Assembly (NCBI GenBank): GCA_017961235.1
Contig: JAGCXQ010000002.1
Span: 1 to 47,172 of the forward strand
From: Clostridiales bacterium
GTDB lineage: Bacteria; Bacillota; Clostridia; Saccharofermentanales; Saccharofermentanaceae
Length of the DNA stretch: 47,172 nucleotides
Direction: 5' to 3'
The position numbers and the translations under genes were made by a program. The notes under the pieces were generated by a model, which had not been told where the DNA came from, made no database searches, and saw only the letters and a program-made list of their open reading frames with translations. Positions 33,198 through 42,835 of this stretch are shown here, in pieces (the first letter of the stretch is position 1; every line of letters starts with the position of its first letter).

Positions 33198-34388
33198 ATG
33201 CGCGTGGGAAAGAATAAGCAAAGCGGAAAGAATCATATATCTCATGTGGCAGGTGCTTTTCTGGCGACGGCGGTAATGGCATCTTCATTCGCTCTTTCAG
33301 CCTGCGGGCGGAAGCCGGATCCCACCACAACGCCGAGTGAAACAAAGGACACACGTCCGACGGAAAGCATCGCGCAGGTAGGGACGGTGCCCGCGGAATT
33401 CGAAAGGATCATCGCGGAAGACAGATTCCGCCATGTGGAGGCTTTTTCGGACAGACTTCTGGAACTGAAAAAAGATTCCGAAGGGAAAGATCCCAATGCA
33501 TTTACGATCACGATGATGGATCTCTATGGAGAGGTTCTGGCGGAGTATTCCGGAGAAACTGAAAATGATGCATATGGCGCGACGGCGCTCACGGCGACAG
33601 AGGATGGCGGCTTCATCTTCGCACAGGGATATAACGCCAACTACATTCCCGGCATGGATCAGATCAAGACAGGATATCACTCCAGGGTCATCAAGTGTGA
33701 TGCAAAAGGGAATGTCGTATTTGATACACAGCTGGATTCTGTCGAGATAGGTGCGCTTACCGACTGCATCGAGAAGGAAGGCCGATATTACTTCTTCGGA
33801 GAAGATAAAGAAAAAGAGGGGGACAATGACCTCGGTAAACCGAAGGTCTCCTGTATGGTTTTTGACGGATCCGGGAAATTGGAGAAGCAGCTCCTTATCG
33901 GGGGAAGCAGATTTGATAATCTGAATCAGGTGGAGAGAACAGAGAACGGGTTCCTTCTGGAGATAGATTCCATGTCTGAGGACGGGGACTTCGAAGGATC
34001 CGGAGCAAATTACCACGAGATCGGCTGGAAAGTAATTATTTCCGATGACCTTGTAATCACGGAAAAAGAGAAACTTGCTGAGCGGACGCGTCTTCGCACC
34101 CGTGTCGGGGAGAAGGATGGAAAGCCTGTCTATATGGATGATAAGATGTTCGATGGCTTTGACGCCGGTGGGGTCATGAGTTATATCGATTACGGAGACA
34201 AGTATCTTCTTGTGTCCTATCATCCGACCGGAGAATATGAGAAACAGCCGGCGTATATCAGCTCGGTCTGGCAGTACTCGGAGACGGTGTACTCTATGTA
34301 TGACCGGTCGGGAAAACTTCTATTCCGTGCGTCGGTCGATAGCAGTCCGGATTATGACGCGATAGTATCTCCGGAAAAAGAACTCTAG
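33198..34388 (+). CDS. Uncharacterised lipoprotein, propeller-like
   Basis: A 396-residue lipoprotein with lipobox LSAC (C36) after a long basic N-terminus, then a short Thr/Pro linker. The body repeats blade-like units, each with an aromatic-Gly-Asp-type strand pair such as LTATEDGGFIFAQGY, VIKCDAKGNVVFDTQL, CMVFDGSGKLEKQLLIGG and MYDRSGKLLFRASV. A beta-propeller is likely. It may be related to the N-terminal halves of the two large lipoproteins at 36338 and 38808. GAGGAGG lies upstream, 14 bases after the HAD-GNAT gene. Function unknown. Confidence 0.8.
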   Translation: MRVGKNKQSGKNHISHVAGAFLATAVMASSFALSACGRKPDPTTTPSETKDTRPTESIAQVGTVPAEFERIIAEDRFRHVEAFSDRLLELKKDSEGKDPNAFTITMMDLYGEVLAEYSGETENDAYGATALTATEDGGFIFAQGYNANYIPGMDQIKTGYHSRVIKCDAKGNVVFDTQLDSVEIGALTDCIEKEGRYYFFGEDKEKEGDNDLGKPKVSCMVFDGSGKLEKQLLIGGSRFDNLNQVERTENGFLLEIDSMSEDGDFEGSGANYHEIGWKVIISDDLVITEKEKLAERTRLRTRVGEKDGKPVYMDDKMFDGFDAGGVMSYIDYGDKYLLVSYHPTGEYEKQPAYISSVWQYSETVYSMYDRSGKLLFRASVDSSPDYDAIVSPEKEL

Positions 34389-34416
34389 GACCTTGCTGAC
34401 CGCCTTCCTCCGGGTA

Positions 34417-34425
34417 TGCTATAAT
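34417..34425 (+). promoter_or_regulatory. Extended -10 promoter of a small lipoprotein gene
   Basis: TG-C-TATAAT; the start codon is 62 bases downstream. An imperfect TTGCTG lies 21 bases upstream. Confidence 0.55.
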
Positions 34426-34487
34426 ACAGCGTGGACGCTTTTTACAGGAAGTGTCCATGGGTCCGGAAATAAATTGGGAGGTTTATC

Positions 34488-35129
34488 ATGGGGGTATTTA
34501 AACGCGCGCTGGCGTTCATTCTGACGGCGGTTATGCTTATCGGGGCTGCCGGCTGTTCCAGTTCCAGAAAGGGATTCTCTTTTTCAGATATCGAGGATAT
34601 AACGATCAGCAAAAATGCGGTGAAGTATGAAGATTGTTCCGGTTTCAGCAGGGCTGTCATGAGTGCGACAGAAGCAAATGGTGAACTGGTATATATGAAT
34701 TGTGAAGGCGCAGATGCGCAGTCGGTATATAACGTCATAGTAAACCAGTCTTATATACTCCCGGCGTGCGATCCGGAGTCCGCCTTCTACATGTGCCGCT
34801 GGCAGGAGGATAAGAGCGGGACTCCTACGGATACCACGATATATATCCTTACATTTAAAGATGGGAAAACAGCCGAGAAAATGTTCTCGGCGATCGAGCT
34901 TCAGCTGATCAAAAGCTGGAGCGACGGGGAAATAGTAACCGGAAAGAGAAGCTATCAGTACAGTACCTTGATCGTCGAAGGAAATGACTGCAGATATGAG
35001 CGCGGGCTGTACCGCTGTAAGAATACGCTTCTTTTCGTAAAGGGCCTCTGTACGGACTATGGAGATGATGAAATCGTGGAGGAAGTCTGTAGGAAACTCG
35101 ATGTTGTCACTCCGGTGAATGCAAAATAA
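34488..35129 (+). CDS. Uncharacterised small lipoprotein
   Basis: A 213-residue lipoprotein with C23 in GAAGC. The mature part contains eight cysteines besides the lipid one, an uncommon number for a Firmicutes surface protein: YEDCSGF, YMNCEG, LPACDPE, YMCRWQ, GNDCRYERGLYRCKN, GLCTDYG, EEVCRKL. They could form disulphides. GGGAGG precedes the ATG. It has its own promoter and is followed by the rplM operon. No family recognised. Confidence 0.78.
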   Translation: MGVFKRALAFILTAVMLIGAAGCSSSRKGFSFSDIEDITISKNAVKYEDCSGFSRAVMSATEANGELVYMNCEGADAQSVYNVIVNQSYILPACDPESAFYMCRWQEDKSGTPTDTTIYILTFKDGKTAEKMFSAIELQLIKSWSDGEIVTGKRSYQYSTLIVEGNDCRYERGLYRCKNTLLFVKGLCTDYGDDEIVEEVCRKLDVVTPVNAK

Positions 35130-35191
35130 AGAGAAAAACGGCGAAAATCGATGATTTTTTGAAAATCAGTGAGATTTTTTAAGAAAAAGTG

Positions 35192-35220
35192 TTGACAATC
35201 CCCTAATTGGCATCTATTAT
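35192..35220 (+). promoter_or_regulatory. Promoter of rplM-rpsI
   Basis: TTGACA (35192-35197), a 17-base spacer and TATTAT (35215-35220). Confidence 0.82.
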
Positions 35221-35225
35221 AGTGA

Positions 35226-35262
35226 AGCGCCCTGAAAACAGGGAGATTTATGCGTGATACTT
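35226..35262 (+). ncRNA. Possible L13 leader
   Basis: The short leader between the promoter and the rplM ribosome site can fold as CCCTG-AAAA-CAGGG. Its position matches the L13 autoregulatory leader known in Firmicutes, but I cannot confirm the consensus by eye. Confidence 0.35.
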
Positions 35263-35282
35263 TTAGGAGGAAGAAGTCCATT

Positions 35283-35717
35283 ATGAAGACATTTGTTGCT
35301 ACACCATCAAATATCGAGAGAAAATGGTACGTAGTTGATGCTTCCGGCAAGACACTCGGCCGTCTGGCTACTGAAGTTGCAACTGTTCTGCGCGGTAAGA
35401 ATAAGCCGACATACACACCTTTCATCGATACAGGAGATTATGTAATCGTAATCAATGCAAGTAAGCTCGTTCTCACAGGTAACAAGCTTGACAAGAAGAT
35501 GTACCGTTATCACACAGGCTATGCTGGCGGCCTCAAGGAGACCACATACAGAAAGCTTATGGATACAAAGCCGGAAAAGGCTTTCGAGATTGCAGTAAAG
35601 GGTATGCTCCCGAAGAACGCTCTCGGACGTCAGATGTTTAAGAAGCTGAAGGTTTATGCAGGTGCTGAGCATGATCATGCTGCACAGAAGCCGGAAGTTC
35701 TGAACTTCGAAAGCTAA
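35283..35717 (+). CDS. rplM: 50S ribosomal protein L13
   Basis: A 144-residue L13, a large-subunit protein needed early in assembly. Typical text is [16 protein letters not shown], the Y-x-P-F-x-D-x-GD motif at [48 protein letters not shown] and the ending EVLNFES. ATG at 35283 follows AGGAGG (35265-35270); an in-frame ATG 33 bases upstream lies before that site and is rejected. It is co-transcribed with rpsI, 20 bases downstream. Confidence 0.97.
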   Translation: MKTFVATPSNIERKWYVVDASGKTLGRLATEVATVLRGKNKPTYTPFIDTGDYVIVINASKLVLTGNKLDKKMYRYHTGYAGGLKETTYRKLMDTKPEKAFEIAVKGMLPKNALGRQMFKKLKVYAGAEHDHAAQKPEVLNFES

Positions 35718-35737
35718 TATAGGGAGGAATAAGTTAC

Positions 35738-36145
35738 ATGGCTAAGAAAGCTACTAAAGTTTACTTCTATGGCACAGGTCGTCGTAAGAATGCTGTAGCA
35801 TGCGTACGTCTTCTTCCTGGCACAGGTAAGATCACCATCAACGACAAAGATATGGACGATTACTTCGGTCTCGAGACTCTGAAGCTCATCGTTCGTCAGC
35901 CGCTTGTAGCAACAGCTACAGAAGGCAAGTTCGATATCATCTGCAAGGCAATCGGCGGCGGTATTTCCGGTCAGGCCGGTGCGATCCGTCACGGTATCTC
36001 CCGTGCTCTGGTTCAGGCAGATGAAGAAGCTTACAAGGCAATTCTTAAGAAGGCCGGTTTCCTCACACGTGACGCACGTATGAAGGAAAGAAAGAAGCCG
36101 GGTCTCAAGAAAGCCCGTAAGGCATCCCAGTTCAGTAAGCGTTAA
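35738..36145 (+). CDS. rpsI: 30S ribosomal protein S9
   Basis: A 135-residue S9, whose C-terminal tail reaches the P-site tRNA. Motifs: [75 protein letters not shown] ending. AGGGAGG lies upstream. It ends a two-gene operon with L13. Codon use is strongly biased as for other ribosomal genes here. Confidence 0.98.
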   Translation: MAKKATKVYFYGTGRRKNAVACVRLLPGTGKITINDKDMDDYFGLETLKLIVRQPLVATATEGKFDIICKAIGGGISGQAGAIRHGISRALVQADEEAYKAILKKAGFLTRDARMKERKKPGLKKARKASQFSKR

Positions 36146-36200
36146 TCGGAGGTTTATCTTCGGTTTACGTCTTCGGACGAAAGACAAGTGCTTTTCAACA

Positions 36201-36234
36201 AGGACCGTTCCTATATGGAGCGGTCCTTTTTTGT
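36201..36234 (+). terminator. Terminator of rplM-rpsI
   Basis: AAGGACCG and CC pair with GG and CGGTCCTT across a short loop, followed by TTTTTG. A GTGCTTTT word lies just before it. Confidence 0.88.
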
Positions 36235-36337
36235 CACTTTAAGGATACATAGGCGATACATTGCTTGGTTACAATGAATAAGGAGGGGAGCCGTACGGCA
36301 GGGTATATTGTGTAGGAAAGGAGCGTTTTAAAGCGAA

Positions 36338-38746
36338 ATGGGGCAACAGCACAATTATTTGAAAAGGACCCTGACGGCGTGCCTTTGTCTTCTGCTTCTT
36401 CCCGGAAGCGGATGCGGGAAAAAGAAGGAAAAAAGAGCGGATGAGGTGCTCTCCAGCGACCCGTATTTTGATGCGGAGATCCATGAACTTAAGATCCCGA
36501 CAGATGAGACGAAAGAGATCAGAAATCTATTATTTGATTCGGTGAGTTTTTCCGGAAAACAGATACGGATCGTGTATGATCTTTCTTATGTTCCGCCGAA
36601 AAAATATGACATTTTCTCGGAAGGGCATATCTACAACCGGGCAGGTACGGCGGTTTTTGATCTTAAAGGGAATATGCTCTCGAATGAGAATACCAGCCTG
36701 AGGACATCCGATGCTGCGTCTGCCACTTCTTATGATAAAGATGGCAATCTTGCGGAATTGCACGAGAAATATGGATCGGGAGGAAGAACCTTTCAGATCC
36801 GGATAATAGATAGTGGCGGACAGGAGATCCGGAAAGTGGACCTGAAAGCTCCCAAGGAGCTTAGGGAGACATATTTCTGGGACTTTAAATGTCTTCCGGA
36901 TGGCGGTTTCCTTCTGGAGGGACCGGATGCTACCAAAGAACTGGCGGAATTTGCATTTGATGATTCCGGGAAATACCTCGCTTCTATATCTTCTCAGGAA
37001 CGGATCATCCGGAGCGGTGTTTTTCTATATGAGGGAAAACCCTATGTTCTGACCGGGGCGAATGGTTCTGTTGGTTCTCTTGAAGTGAATGAGATCGATG
37101 TGAAAGGTGGCGTGATCAAAAAGGGGCAGCCGATAAAAGCAGGGATGGAACTAAGCGGAATTCAGGAAGGCGAAGACGGACTTTATTTCACGACGGGAAA
37201 CGGGATATCCAGACTTGATATTACTACCGGTGAAGCAGAAGAGATCTTAAACTGGAATCAGACAGATGTAAACCGGGAGATGATTAAGATGGCAAAGAGT
37301 TACCCGGTAAATAAAGATGAGATCAATGTTCTGGTGGCATACAGCTACTCAGAGACCGGACGGGATACCTGCTATATTATCCATTTGACACGCGCATCCA
37401 CTAACCCGCACGCGGGAAAAAAGATACTCCGGATGGCGGGAACCGGCATCCGTCCGGAAATCTATGGATTGATTTATGAGTATAATGCGGACAGGAATAA
37501 CCCCGCCAGGATCGAAACGGTGGATTACCTCATCGACTATGATTCGGATAATACATCCGGATTGTCCGTGACAGATAAGATCTACCTGGACATGATGGAG
37601 GGGAACAGTCCGGATATCCTGCTTTCCTTTGGAGAGATGGGGAAATTCGCAAACGCGGATCTTCTTTTAGACCTGAATCCATATGTTGACGGAGAGATGG
37701 GGCTTACCAGATCAGAATACTTCGATAATATATTCCGGGCATGCGAGATAAACGGGAAACTCTATGCAGCCCCGCTCTGCTTCTGGCTGTCCGGGTATCT
37801 GGCGGACATGGATCGGCTGGATATAAAGAGAAACTGGACGCTGGAAGATCTGGAAAAGGTTTCCGGCTCGCTTCCTCCGGACGCACTTCTTATGCCGCCG
37901 AGTGAATGCTCGGAGCTGCTCTGGCGATATATGGGGTACGATCTATCCCCGTATATGGATTCCAAAACAAAAGATGTGAAATTCTCGTGTGATGAAATGA
38001 TGAGAATCATGAGCATAGCGAAAAAAAACGGACAGGTGGAAGGAGGAACGGAGGTTCCGCTGCCATCAAGCCGCGCCTTGTTTATAGAACCGGATTACCG
38101 GGGCGTTTACGGGTATACGCTCAAAAACGATGAACCGGGACCTTTTGAAGAGGATATGTACCGTGACCGGAAATACGCGCTTATTCCCTGCTATATGGGA
38201 AGCTTAAGTGAGTATGCGTTTTTCAGCAGTCTTTCCGGAGACGCATATAGACTTGTCGGATCTCCTACATCACATGGAACCGGCGTGACTGCCTCTGTCC
38301 CGTATGCGATGGCGATCACCAAAAGTACAAAGTATCCGAAAGAAGCATGGGAGGTCGTTCGCGGTTTTTTCACAGAGAATGCGCAGAAGACTTTATTGGG
38401 GAAGATGAGTGTGGAATCTGCCTCTTTCCCGATAAGAAAGAGCGTGTTTCAAGAAGAAAATGAGGACGTCGTGAAAAGGATCGGAAGAGCTTATGAAGCC
38501 TGGAAAGAAGATCGCCTTGAAAACGCATCCGGCATGCAGGATTTTATCTATTTCCCGGCACGTGAAGGAATCGCTGAGGAACTTTTTGAAATCGCAGAAG
38601 AGGTGAGATGTGTTATACACGTGGACGACGATATTGCTGATGTGATCGATGAGGAGACTTCCGGGTACTTCGCGGGATCCAGATCTGCGGAAGACGTATT
38701 ACAGAATATCGACCGGCGGGTCCGGCAGATCGTGCAGGAACGATGA
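36338..38746 (+). CDS. Large lipoprotein with solute-binding-protein-like C-terminal half (copy 1)
   Basis: An 802-residue surface lipoprotein (C26 in GSGC, followed by a lysine cluster). Residues about 40-350 look like a beta-propeller (VFDLKGNMLS, FKCLPDGGFLLEG, GLYFTTGNGISRLDITTG). A linker with NWNQTDVN and NPHAGKKIL leads to a domain, about 365-802, like family 1 sugar-binding proteins (NSPDILLSFGEMGKFANADLLLDLNPYVD; YAAPLCFWLSGYLADMD; PYAMAITKSTKYPKEAWEVV). It is clearly paralogous to the next gene. No permease is adjacent, so it may sense a ligand without importing it. The ribosome site GGAG is rather far (about 15 bases). Domain calls are by eye. Confidence 0.82.
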   Translation: MGQQHNYLKRTLTACLCLLLLPGSGCGKKKEKRADEVLSSDPYFDAEIHELKIPTDETKEIRNLLFDSVSFSGKQIRIVYDLSYVPPKKYDIFSEGHIYNRAGTAVFDLKGNMLSNENTSLRTSDAASATSYDKDGNLAELHEKYGSGGRTFQIRIIDSGGQEIRKVDLKAPKELRETYFWDFKCLPDGGFLLEGPDATKELAEFAFDDSGKYLASISSQERIIRSGVFLYEGKPYVLTGANGSVGSLEVNEIDVKGGVIKKGQPIKAGMELSGIQEGEDGLYFTTGNGISRLDITTGEAEEILNWNQTDVNREMIKMAKSYPVNKDEINVLVAYSYSETGRDTCYIIHLTRASTNPHAGKKILRMAGTGIRPEIYGLIYEYNADRNNPARIETVDYLIDYDSDNTSGLSVTDKIYLDMMEGNSPDILLSFGEMGKFANADLLLDLNPYVDGEMGLTRSEYFDNIFRACEINGKLYAAPLCFWLSGYLADMDRLDIKRNWTLEDLEKVSGSLPPDALLMPPSECSELLWRYMGYDLSPYMDSKTKDVKFSCDEMMRIMSIAKKNGQVEGGTEVPLPSSRALFIEPDYRGVYGYTLKNDEPGPFEEDMYRDRKYALIPCYMGSLSEYAFFSSLSGDAYRLVGSPTSHGTGVTASVPYAMAITKSTKYPKEAWEVVRGFFTENAQKTLLGKMSVESASFPIRKSVFQEENEDVVKRIGRAYEAWKEDRLENASGMQDFIYFPAREGIAEELFEIAEEVRCVIHVDDDIADVIDEETSGYFAGSRSAEDVLQNIDRRVRQIVQER

Positions 38747-38807
38747 AAAAAAAAAGAAATGATGAAAAAATGAAATAAGGACCGGAAAATAAGGAGGTAA
38801 ATGAACT

Positions 38808-41231
38808 GTGATCATTCGTAATCCCGGGCGAAAGCTCATCGCCGTGGTGCTGCTTCTATCTATGGCAGGAGCCTGCACGGCATGTAAGAAAAAAGCGAAA
38901 GATAAAAGAAAAAGAGAGATACTGGAGTCGGATACTTTCTTTGAATCAGAGGTCCGGGAACTAAAATTCCCGGTAGATGAATCAAAGAAACTCTCTTTCC
39001 TGATGGTTGACTCCGTAGAGTATCTCGGAGATATGCTCCTGGTCAGTTATACAGCAACATACGAGCTTCCGGAGGAGATCTCGCACTCGAATATGCCCTA
39101 CATACCGGATTTTGACTATGACGCTTTTTCTTCGCAGGAAACCGTACTGTTTGATCTTCATGGAGAACCTATCAGTAAAGGAAACCTTCATGATCCGGAA
39201 GACGGAGAATTGATGACTTGCGCTACGGACAAAGACGGAAACCTGGGCTTCCTCATCAGAGACAGTAATGCGAATCCGGAACTGAGCGAATACTTTATTC
39301 TTATCAAGAATAACGAAGGCGAAGTTGTTAAAAGGATCTCCCTGGAAGTTCCCTGGTTCAAGGATAACCGTCCTATAAGCAAGATGCAGTTCCTTCCTGA
39401 CGGCCTGATCACGATGACGGAAGCTAGATCGGGTATGGAGATGCCGATCTATGTGTTTGATGAAAACGGAAAAAATCTCGGGACTATTGCCCCGATGGGA
39501 CGGGCGGTAATGAGCGGTATTTTTGTGCAGAACGGGAAATACTATATACTGACGGCTCCCTCTGACTTCTTATACTCAAATGAAATCAGCTATACGATCA
39601 ATGAGGTCGATATGCAGACCTGGTCGCTCAAAGAAGGAAAGGAGACAAATGGGATCATGAGTACGGAGGCTGTATCCGCTTCGGAGGATGGCCTATATTC
39701 GACGACGCCGAATGGGATCGATAAATATGACATTTCTTCCGGGGAGATGAAAGAAATACTTAACTGGAATCAGACGGATGTGAATCATAATGTTCTTTCC
39801 ATGGTGAAGAGCTATCCGAAAAATGAAAATGAGATCTTTGCCATCGCAGAGGTTTTTGATCCGGAGGGTATTAGATCGACATACTATGTTATAAATCTGC
39901 ATCGCGCAGAGAAGAATCCTCATGCGGGAGAAAAGGTCATGTATGTGGGAGGATCATATATTTCGGACGATTTCTATGATTTTGTGCAGCGATATAACGA
40001 GGATCCCGAAAATAAGCTTCGTATCGAAACGATCGATTACGCCTTTTCCGAAACAGAAACAACAATCGAAATAGCTGAAAAGTCACCGGGTGGACTGGCC
40101 GATAAAGTCTATCTTCAGTTTCTCAGCGGGAATGCCCCGGATATTCTTCTGGGATTTTCCGGATTTGACCAGTTCCAGTACGGAGGATTTCTGGAAGATC
40201 TGAATCCATACATCGACGGGGAGGATGGACTTGACCGGTCACTATACTTCGATAATATCTTCCGTGCGATGGAATCTGACGGCAAACTCTATTCCGCGCC
40301 GCTGTGTTTTGAACTGGATGGCTGTATTGTGGCTCCGGATCTGGTCGATGCGGAAAGGAACTGGTCTTTTGAGGATCTGGATAAGGTGGCGGCTTCTCTT
40401 CCTGAAAATGTCGAGCTGCTCCCGGATATGAAATGCGAAGAGATGCTGGCAAAATATCTTTCTCCGGATCTTACCGATTATATGGATATGAAAAAGAAAA
40501 ACGTATCCTTCTCTTCGGAGAATATGATCCGGCTTATGGAAGAAGTGAAAAAGTACGGAAAAACAGATGAGAAGATAAAGCCTGCCCGCTGGAGTAAGTC
40601 GATAATGGGTACCTCAGGATACGAGGGGGTAATGGGATTAGGCATAGGGTCACCATTTAGCATACAGGATGTCGGTAATTTGCTTGCCTGCGGGAACCTG
40701 GCAATGTGTGATGTCACCGTATCTGATTTTCAGGATTATCACCTGTATAAGCAGGTAGTTCCCGGTGGCGGAAAGCTTCTCGGGTATCCTTCCGCGCAGA
40801 AAAAAGGTATTCTCGCAGATCCTGTGAAATCGATCTCTATCGTGGAATCTTCGCCGTATAAAAAAGAAGCATGGAGCATCATTAAGAGCTTCTTCGGTGA
40901 AGAGTCACAGCTCGAAACCACTGCTTTTCCCGTCAGCAGAAGTGCTTTTGCAAAAATAGGACAGGAAGAGACGGATAAACTTGCTCGGGTATATGATTAT
41001 TTTCTTAAGAGCAGAGACCAAAAGGATGTCATTTATTACCCTGTCGATCCGAATATGCCGGAAGAACTTCTAGAGATCGTAGAAAGCGTGCGCTTCTGCA
41101 TCCATAGGGATGATGCGGTGATGGACATCATCAGAGATGAATCCGCCGGATACTTCCTGGGTTCCAGAACGGCAGAAGATGTCCTGAAGATCGTGGATAA
41201 CCGAGCGCGCCAGGTCGTGCAGGAAAGGTAA
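38808..41231 (+). CDS. Large lipoprotein with solute-binding-protein-like C-terminal half (copy 2)
   Basis: An 807-residue paralogue of the preceding gene. It starts at GTG after AAGGAGG (38791-38797); a nearer ATG at 38801 is out of frame. The lipid cysteine is C26 (CTACKKK), or less likely C23. The propeller-like N-terminal half and the binding-protein-like C-terminal half keep the same order, with shared landmarks EILNWNQTDVN, NPHAGEKVM, GNAPDILLGFSG, LEDLNPYIDGEDGL, YFDNIFRAMES and the end RQVVQER. The pair differ most in the first half, suggesting different outer-surface contacts. A terminator follows. Function unknown. Confidence 0.82.
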   Translation: MIIRNPGRKLIAVVLLLSMAGACTACKKKAKDKRKREILESDTFFESEVRELKFPVDESKKLSFLMVDSVEYLGDMLLVSYTATYELPEEISHSNMPYIPDFDYDAFSSQETVLFDLHGEPISKGNLHDPEDGELMTCATDKDGNLGFLIRDSNANPELSEYFILIKNNEGEVVKRISLEVPWFKDNRPISKMQFLPDGLITMTEARSGMEMPIYVFDENGKNLGTIAPMGRAVMSGIFVQNGKYYILTAPSDFLYSNEISYTINEVDMQTWSLKEGKETNGIMSTEAVSASEDGLYSTTPNGIDKYDISSGEMKEILNWNQTDVNHNVLSMVKSYPKNENEIFAIAEVFDPEGIRSTYYVINLHRAEKNPHAGEKVMYVGGSYISDDFYDFVQRYNEDPENKLRIETIDYAFSETETTIEIAEKSPGGLADKVYLQFLSGNAPDILLGFSGFDQFQYGGFLEDLNPYIDGEDGLDRSLYFDNIFRAMESDGKLYSAPLCFELDGCIVAPDLVDAERNWSFEDLDKVAASLPENVELLPDMKCEEMLAKYLSPDLTDYMDMKKKNVSFSSENMIRLMEEVKKYGKTDEKIKPARWSKSIMGTSGYEGVMGLGIGSPFSIQDVGNLLACGNLAMCDVTVSDFQDYHLYKQVVPGGGKLLGYPSAQKKGILADPVKSISIVESSPYKKEAWSIIKSFFGEESQLETTAFPVSRSAFAKIGQEETDKLARVYDYFLKSRDQKDVIYYPVDPNMPEELLEIVESVRFCIHRDDAVMDIIRDESAGYFLGSRTAEDVLKIVDNRARQVVQER

Positions 41232-41290
41232 GCGGGAGGAAACCGACCGGGGGCTTTGAGAAACTTTCCGGGATGAAAAAAATAGGAGAA

Positions 41291-41330
41291 ACAGTGAGAC
41301 GGTCCGATGCGATCGTCTCATTGTTTTTTG
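41291..41330 (+). terminator. Terminator after the paralogous lipoproteins
   Basis: ACAGTGAGACG pairs with CGTCTCATTGT (one G-U) around a 12-base loop, followed by TTTTTTG. Confidence 0.85.
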
Positions 41331-41429
41331 GACGGATTTTTGGCACAATAGTGGCAGAAAAAGCGGGCGGCGCGGGAAGCGGACAAGTTGCCGGAAAAAG
41401 TCCCGCGGTGCCTTAGGAAGAGGAACTGC

Positions 41430-42830
41430 ATGATCATCTATAACGCAGAAATATATACGATGGAAGGTCAGGAACCGATCCGCGACGGGTATGTGGTCTT
41501 TGACAGAAAGAAGATCCTGGAGATCGGATCCGGTGACGGCTGGCAGGCCTTTATGGAGAAGATGGGAAAAGAAGACCCGAATCTCTATGTGCGCCGTGAT
41601 TTTGCCGAGAATGACGAACGGACGGAACTTCTGAATACTATCGATGCGAAGGGAGCAAGACTCTACCCCGGATTTATCGATGCACACTCGCATCTGGGAC
41701 TTTTCGATGACGGCCTGACGGATGAAGGCTCGGACGGAAACGAGATCGTATCGCCGATCTCCCCGGATCTTCGCGCAATCGACGGCATCCATAATGCGGA
41801 TCCATGCTTCCTGGAAGCAAGAGCAGCGGGTGTGACGATGGTCGCGGCGGGCCCGGGTTCCGCCAATATCGTCGGCGGACAGTTCGCGCTGATCAAGACC
41901 TATGAGAAGACGGTCGATCGTGCGATCGTTGACCCGTATATCGCCATGAAGGCAGCGCTCGGTGAGAATCCGAAGATGTGCTACGGCAAGGAGAATAAGG
42001 CTCCGCAGACCCGTATGGGTAATGCGGCGCTTCTTCGCGGTGTGCTCACGGAAGCCATCGAATATTACGAGAAGAAGAAACAGTCCGACGAAAAATGGGC
42101 GGAATATCACGAAGCGGTCGAAGCAGGGAAGAAAGAATCTGCGAAGACCGGCAAGTCAGATGCGGATAAAGAGGACAAGCCGGAGCGCCCGGATGTCTTT
42201 GAAAAGGACATGGAACTTGAGGCTATGATCCCCGTGATCCTCGGAGAAAAGCCCCTGAAGATCCATGCACACAGACAGGACGATATCCTGACCGCGATCC
42301 GCATCGCCAATGAGTTCTGCCTGAAATATACGCTCGATCACTGCACGGAGGGACACCTCATCTCGGATGTCCTGAAGGAAGAATATGATGCCGGATGCGG
42401 AGAAAACCGCGGACTGGGTATCCTTTCAGAACCCGGAAAACCTTTCGGAGGAAAGCTCCTCGGCGTGATCGTCGGACCGGTCATTGGCGAGAGAAGCAAG
42501 CCGGAGCTCCGGAATATGCAGCTCTCGACCGCCGGAAATCTCTATAAGGCAGGACTTCCCGTCGCGATCATGACGGACCATCCGGAGATTCCGGAACAGT
42601 ATCTGCCGCTGTCGGCTGCGCTGGCAAAGAAAGGCGGCATGCCGGAATCTGCTGCTATTCAGGCGATCACGGTTTCCGCGGCGAAGGTTCTGGGTGTGGA
42701 TGACCGTTATGGCACGATCTCTACGGGAAAAGCACCGGACCTGGTGCTTCTCGATGGTGATCCGCTGAAACTGGAAAGTGAAGTAGTACTCGTGATCGGC
42801 TCCGGCCGGATCGTGGTGGATAGAAGGTAA
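41430..42830 (+). CDS. Metal-dependent amidohydrolase
   Basis: A 466-residue amidohydrolase of the imidazolonepropionase/prolidase-like group. Metal-site landmarks are DAHSH (H86, H88), HAHRQDD (H279, H281) and TDHPE with D383 near the end of the barrel. The C-terminal part ends like the family in GTISTGKAPDLVLLDGDPL. A lysine/glutamate-rich helical insertion at about 212-256 interrupts the barrel. ATG at 41430 follows GGAAGAGG; a TTG 42 bases upstream is less likely. It precedes tsaE by 5 bases, so it is probably co-transcribed with the tsa genes. The substrate is unknown. Confidence 0.88.
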   Translation: MIIYNAEIYTMEGQEPIRDGYVVFDRKKILEIGSGDGWQAFMEKMGKEDPNLYVRRDFAENDERTELLNTIDAKGARLYPGFIDAHSHLGLFDDGLTDEGSDGNEIVSPISPDLRAIDGIHNADPCFLEARAAGVTMVAAGPGSANIVGGQFALIKTYEKTVDRAIVDPYIAMKAALGENPKMCYGKENKAPQTRMGNAALLRGVLTEAIEYYEKKKQSDEKWAEYHEAVEAGKKESAKTGKSDADKEDKPERPDVFEKDMELEAMIPVILGEKPLKIHAHRQDDILTAIRIANEFCLKYTLDHCTEGHLISDVLKEEYDAGCGENRGLGILSEPGKPFGGKLLGVIVGPVIGERSKPELRNMQLSTAGNLYKAGLPVAIMTDHPEIPEQYLPLSAALAKKGGMPESAAIQAITVSAAKVLGVDDRYGTISTGKAPDLVLLDGDPLKLESEVVLVIGSGRIVVDRR

Positions 42831-42835
42831 GATCA

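Noticed and set aside
35135..35182. Terminator between the 34488 gene and rplM
   Set aside because: AAAATC/GATTTT stems followed by T-runs occur twice but are only six A-T-rich pairs, too weak to call.
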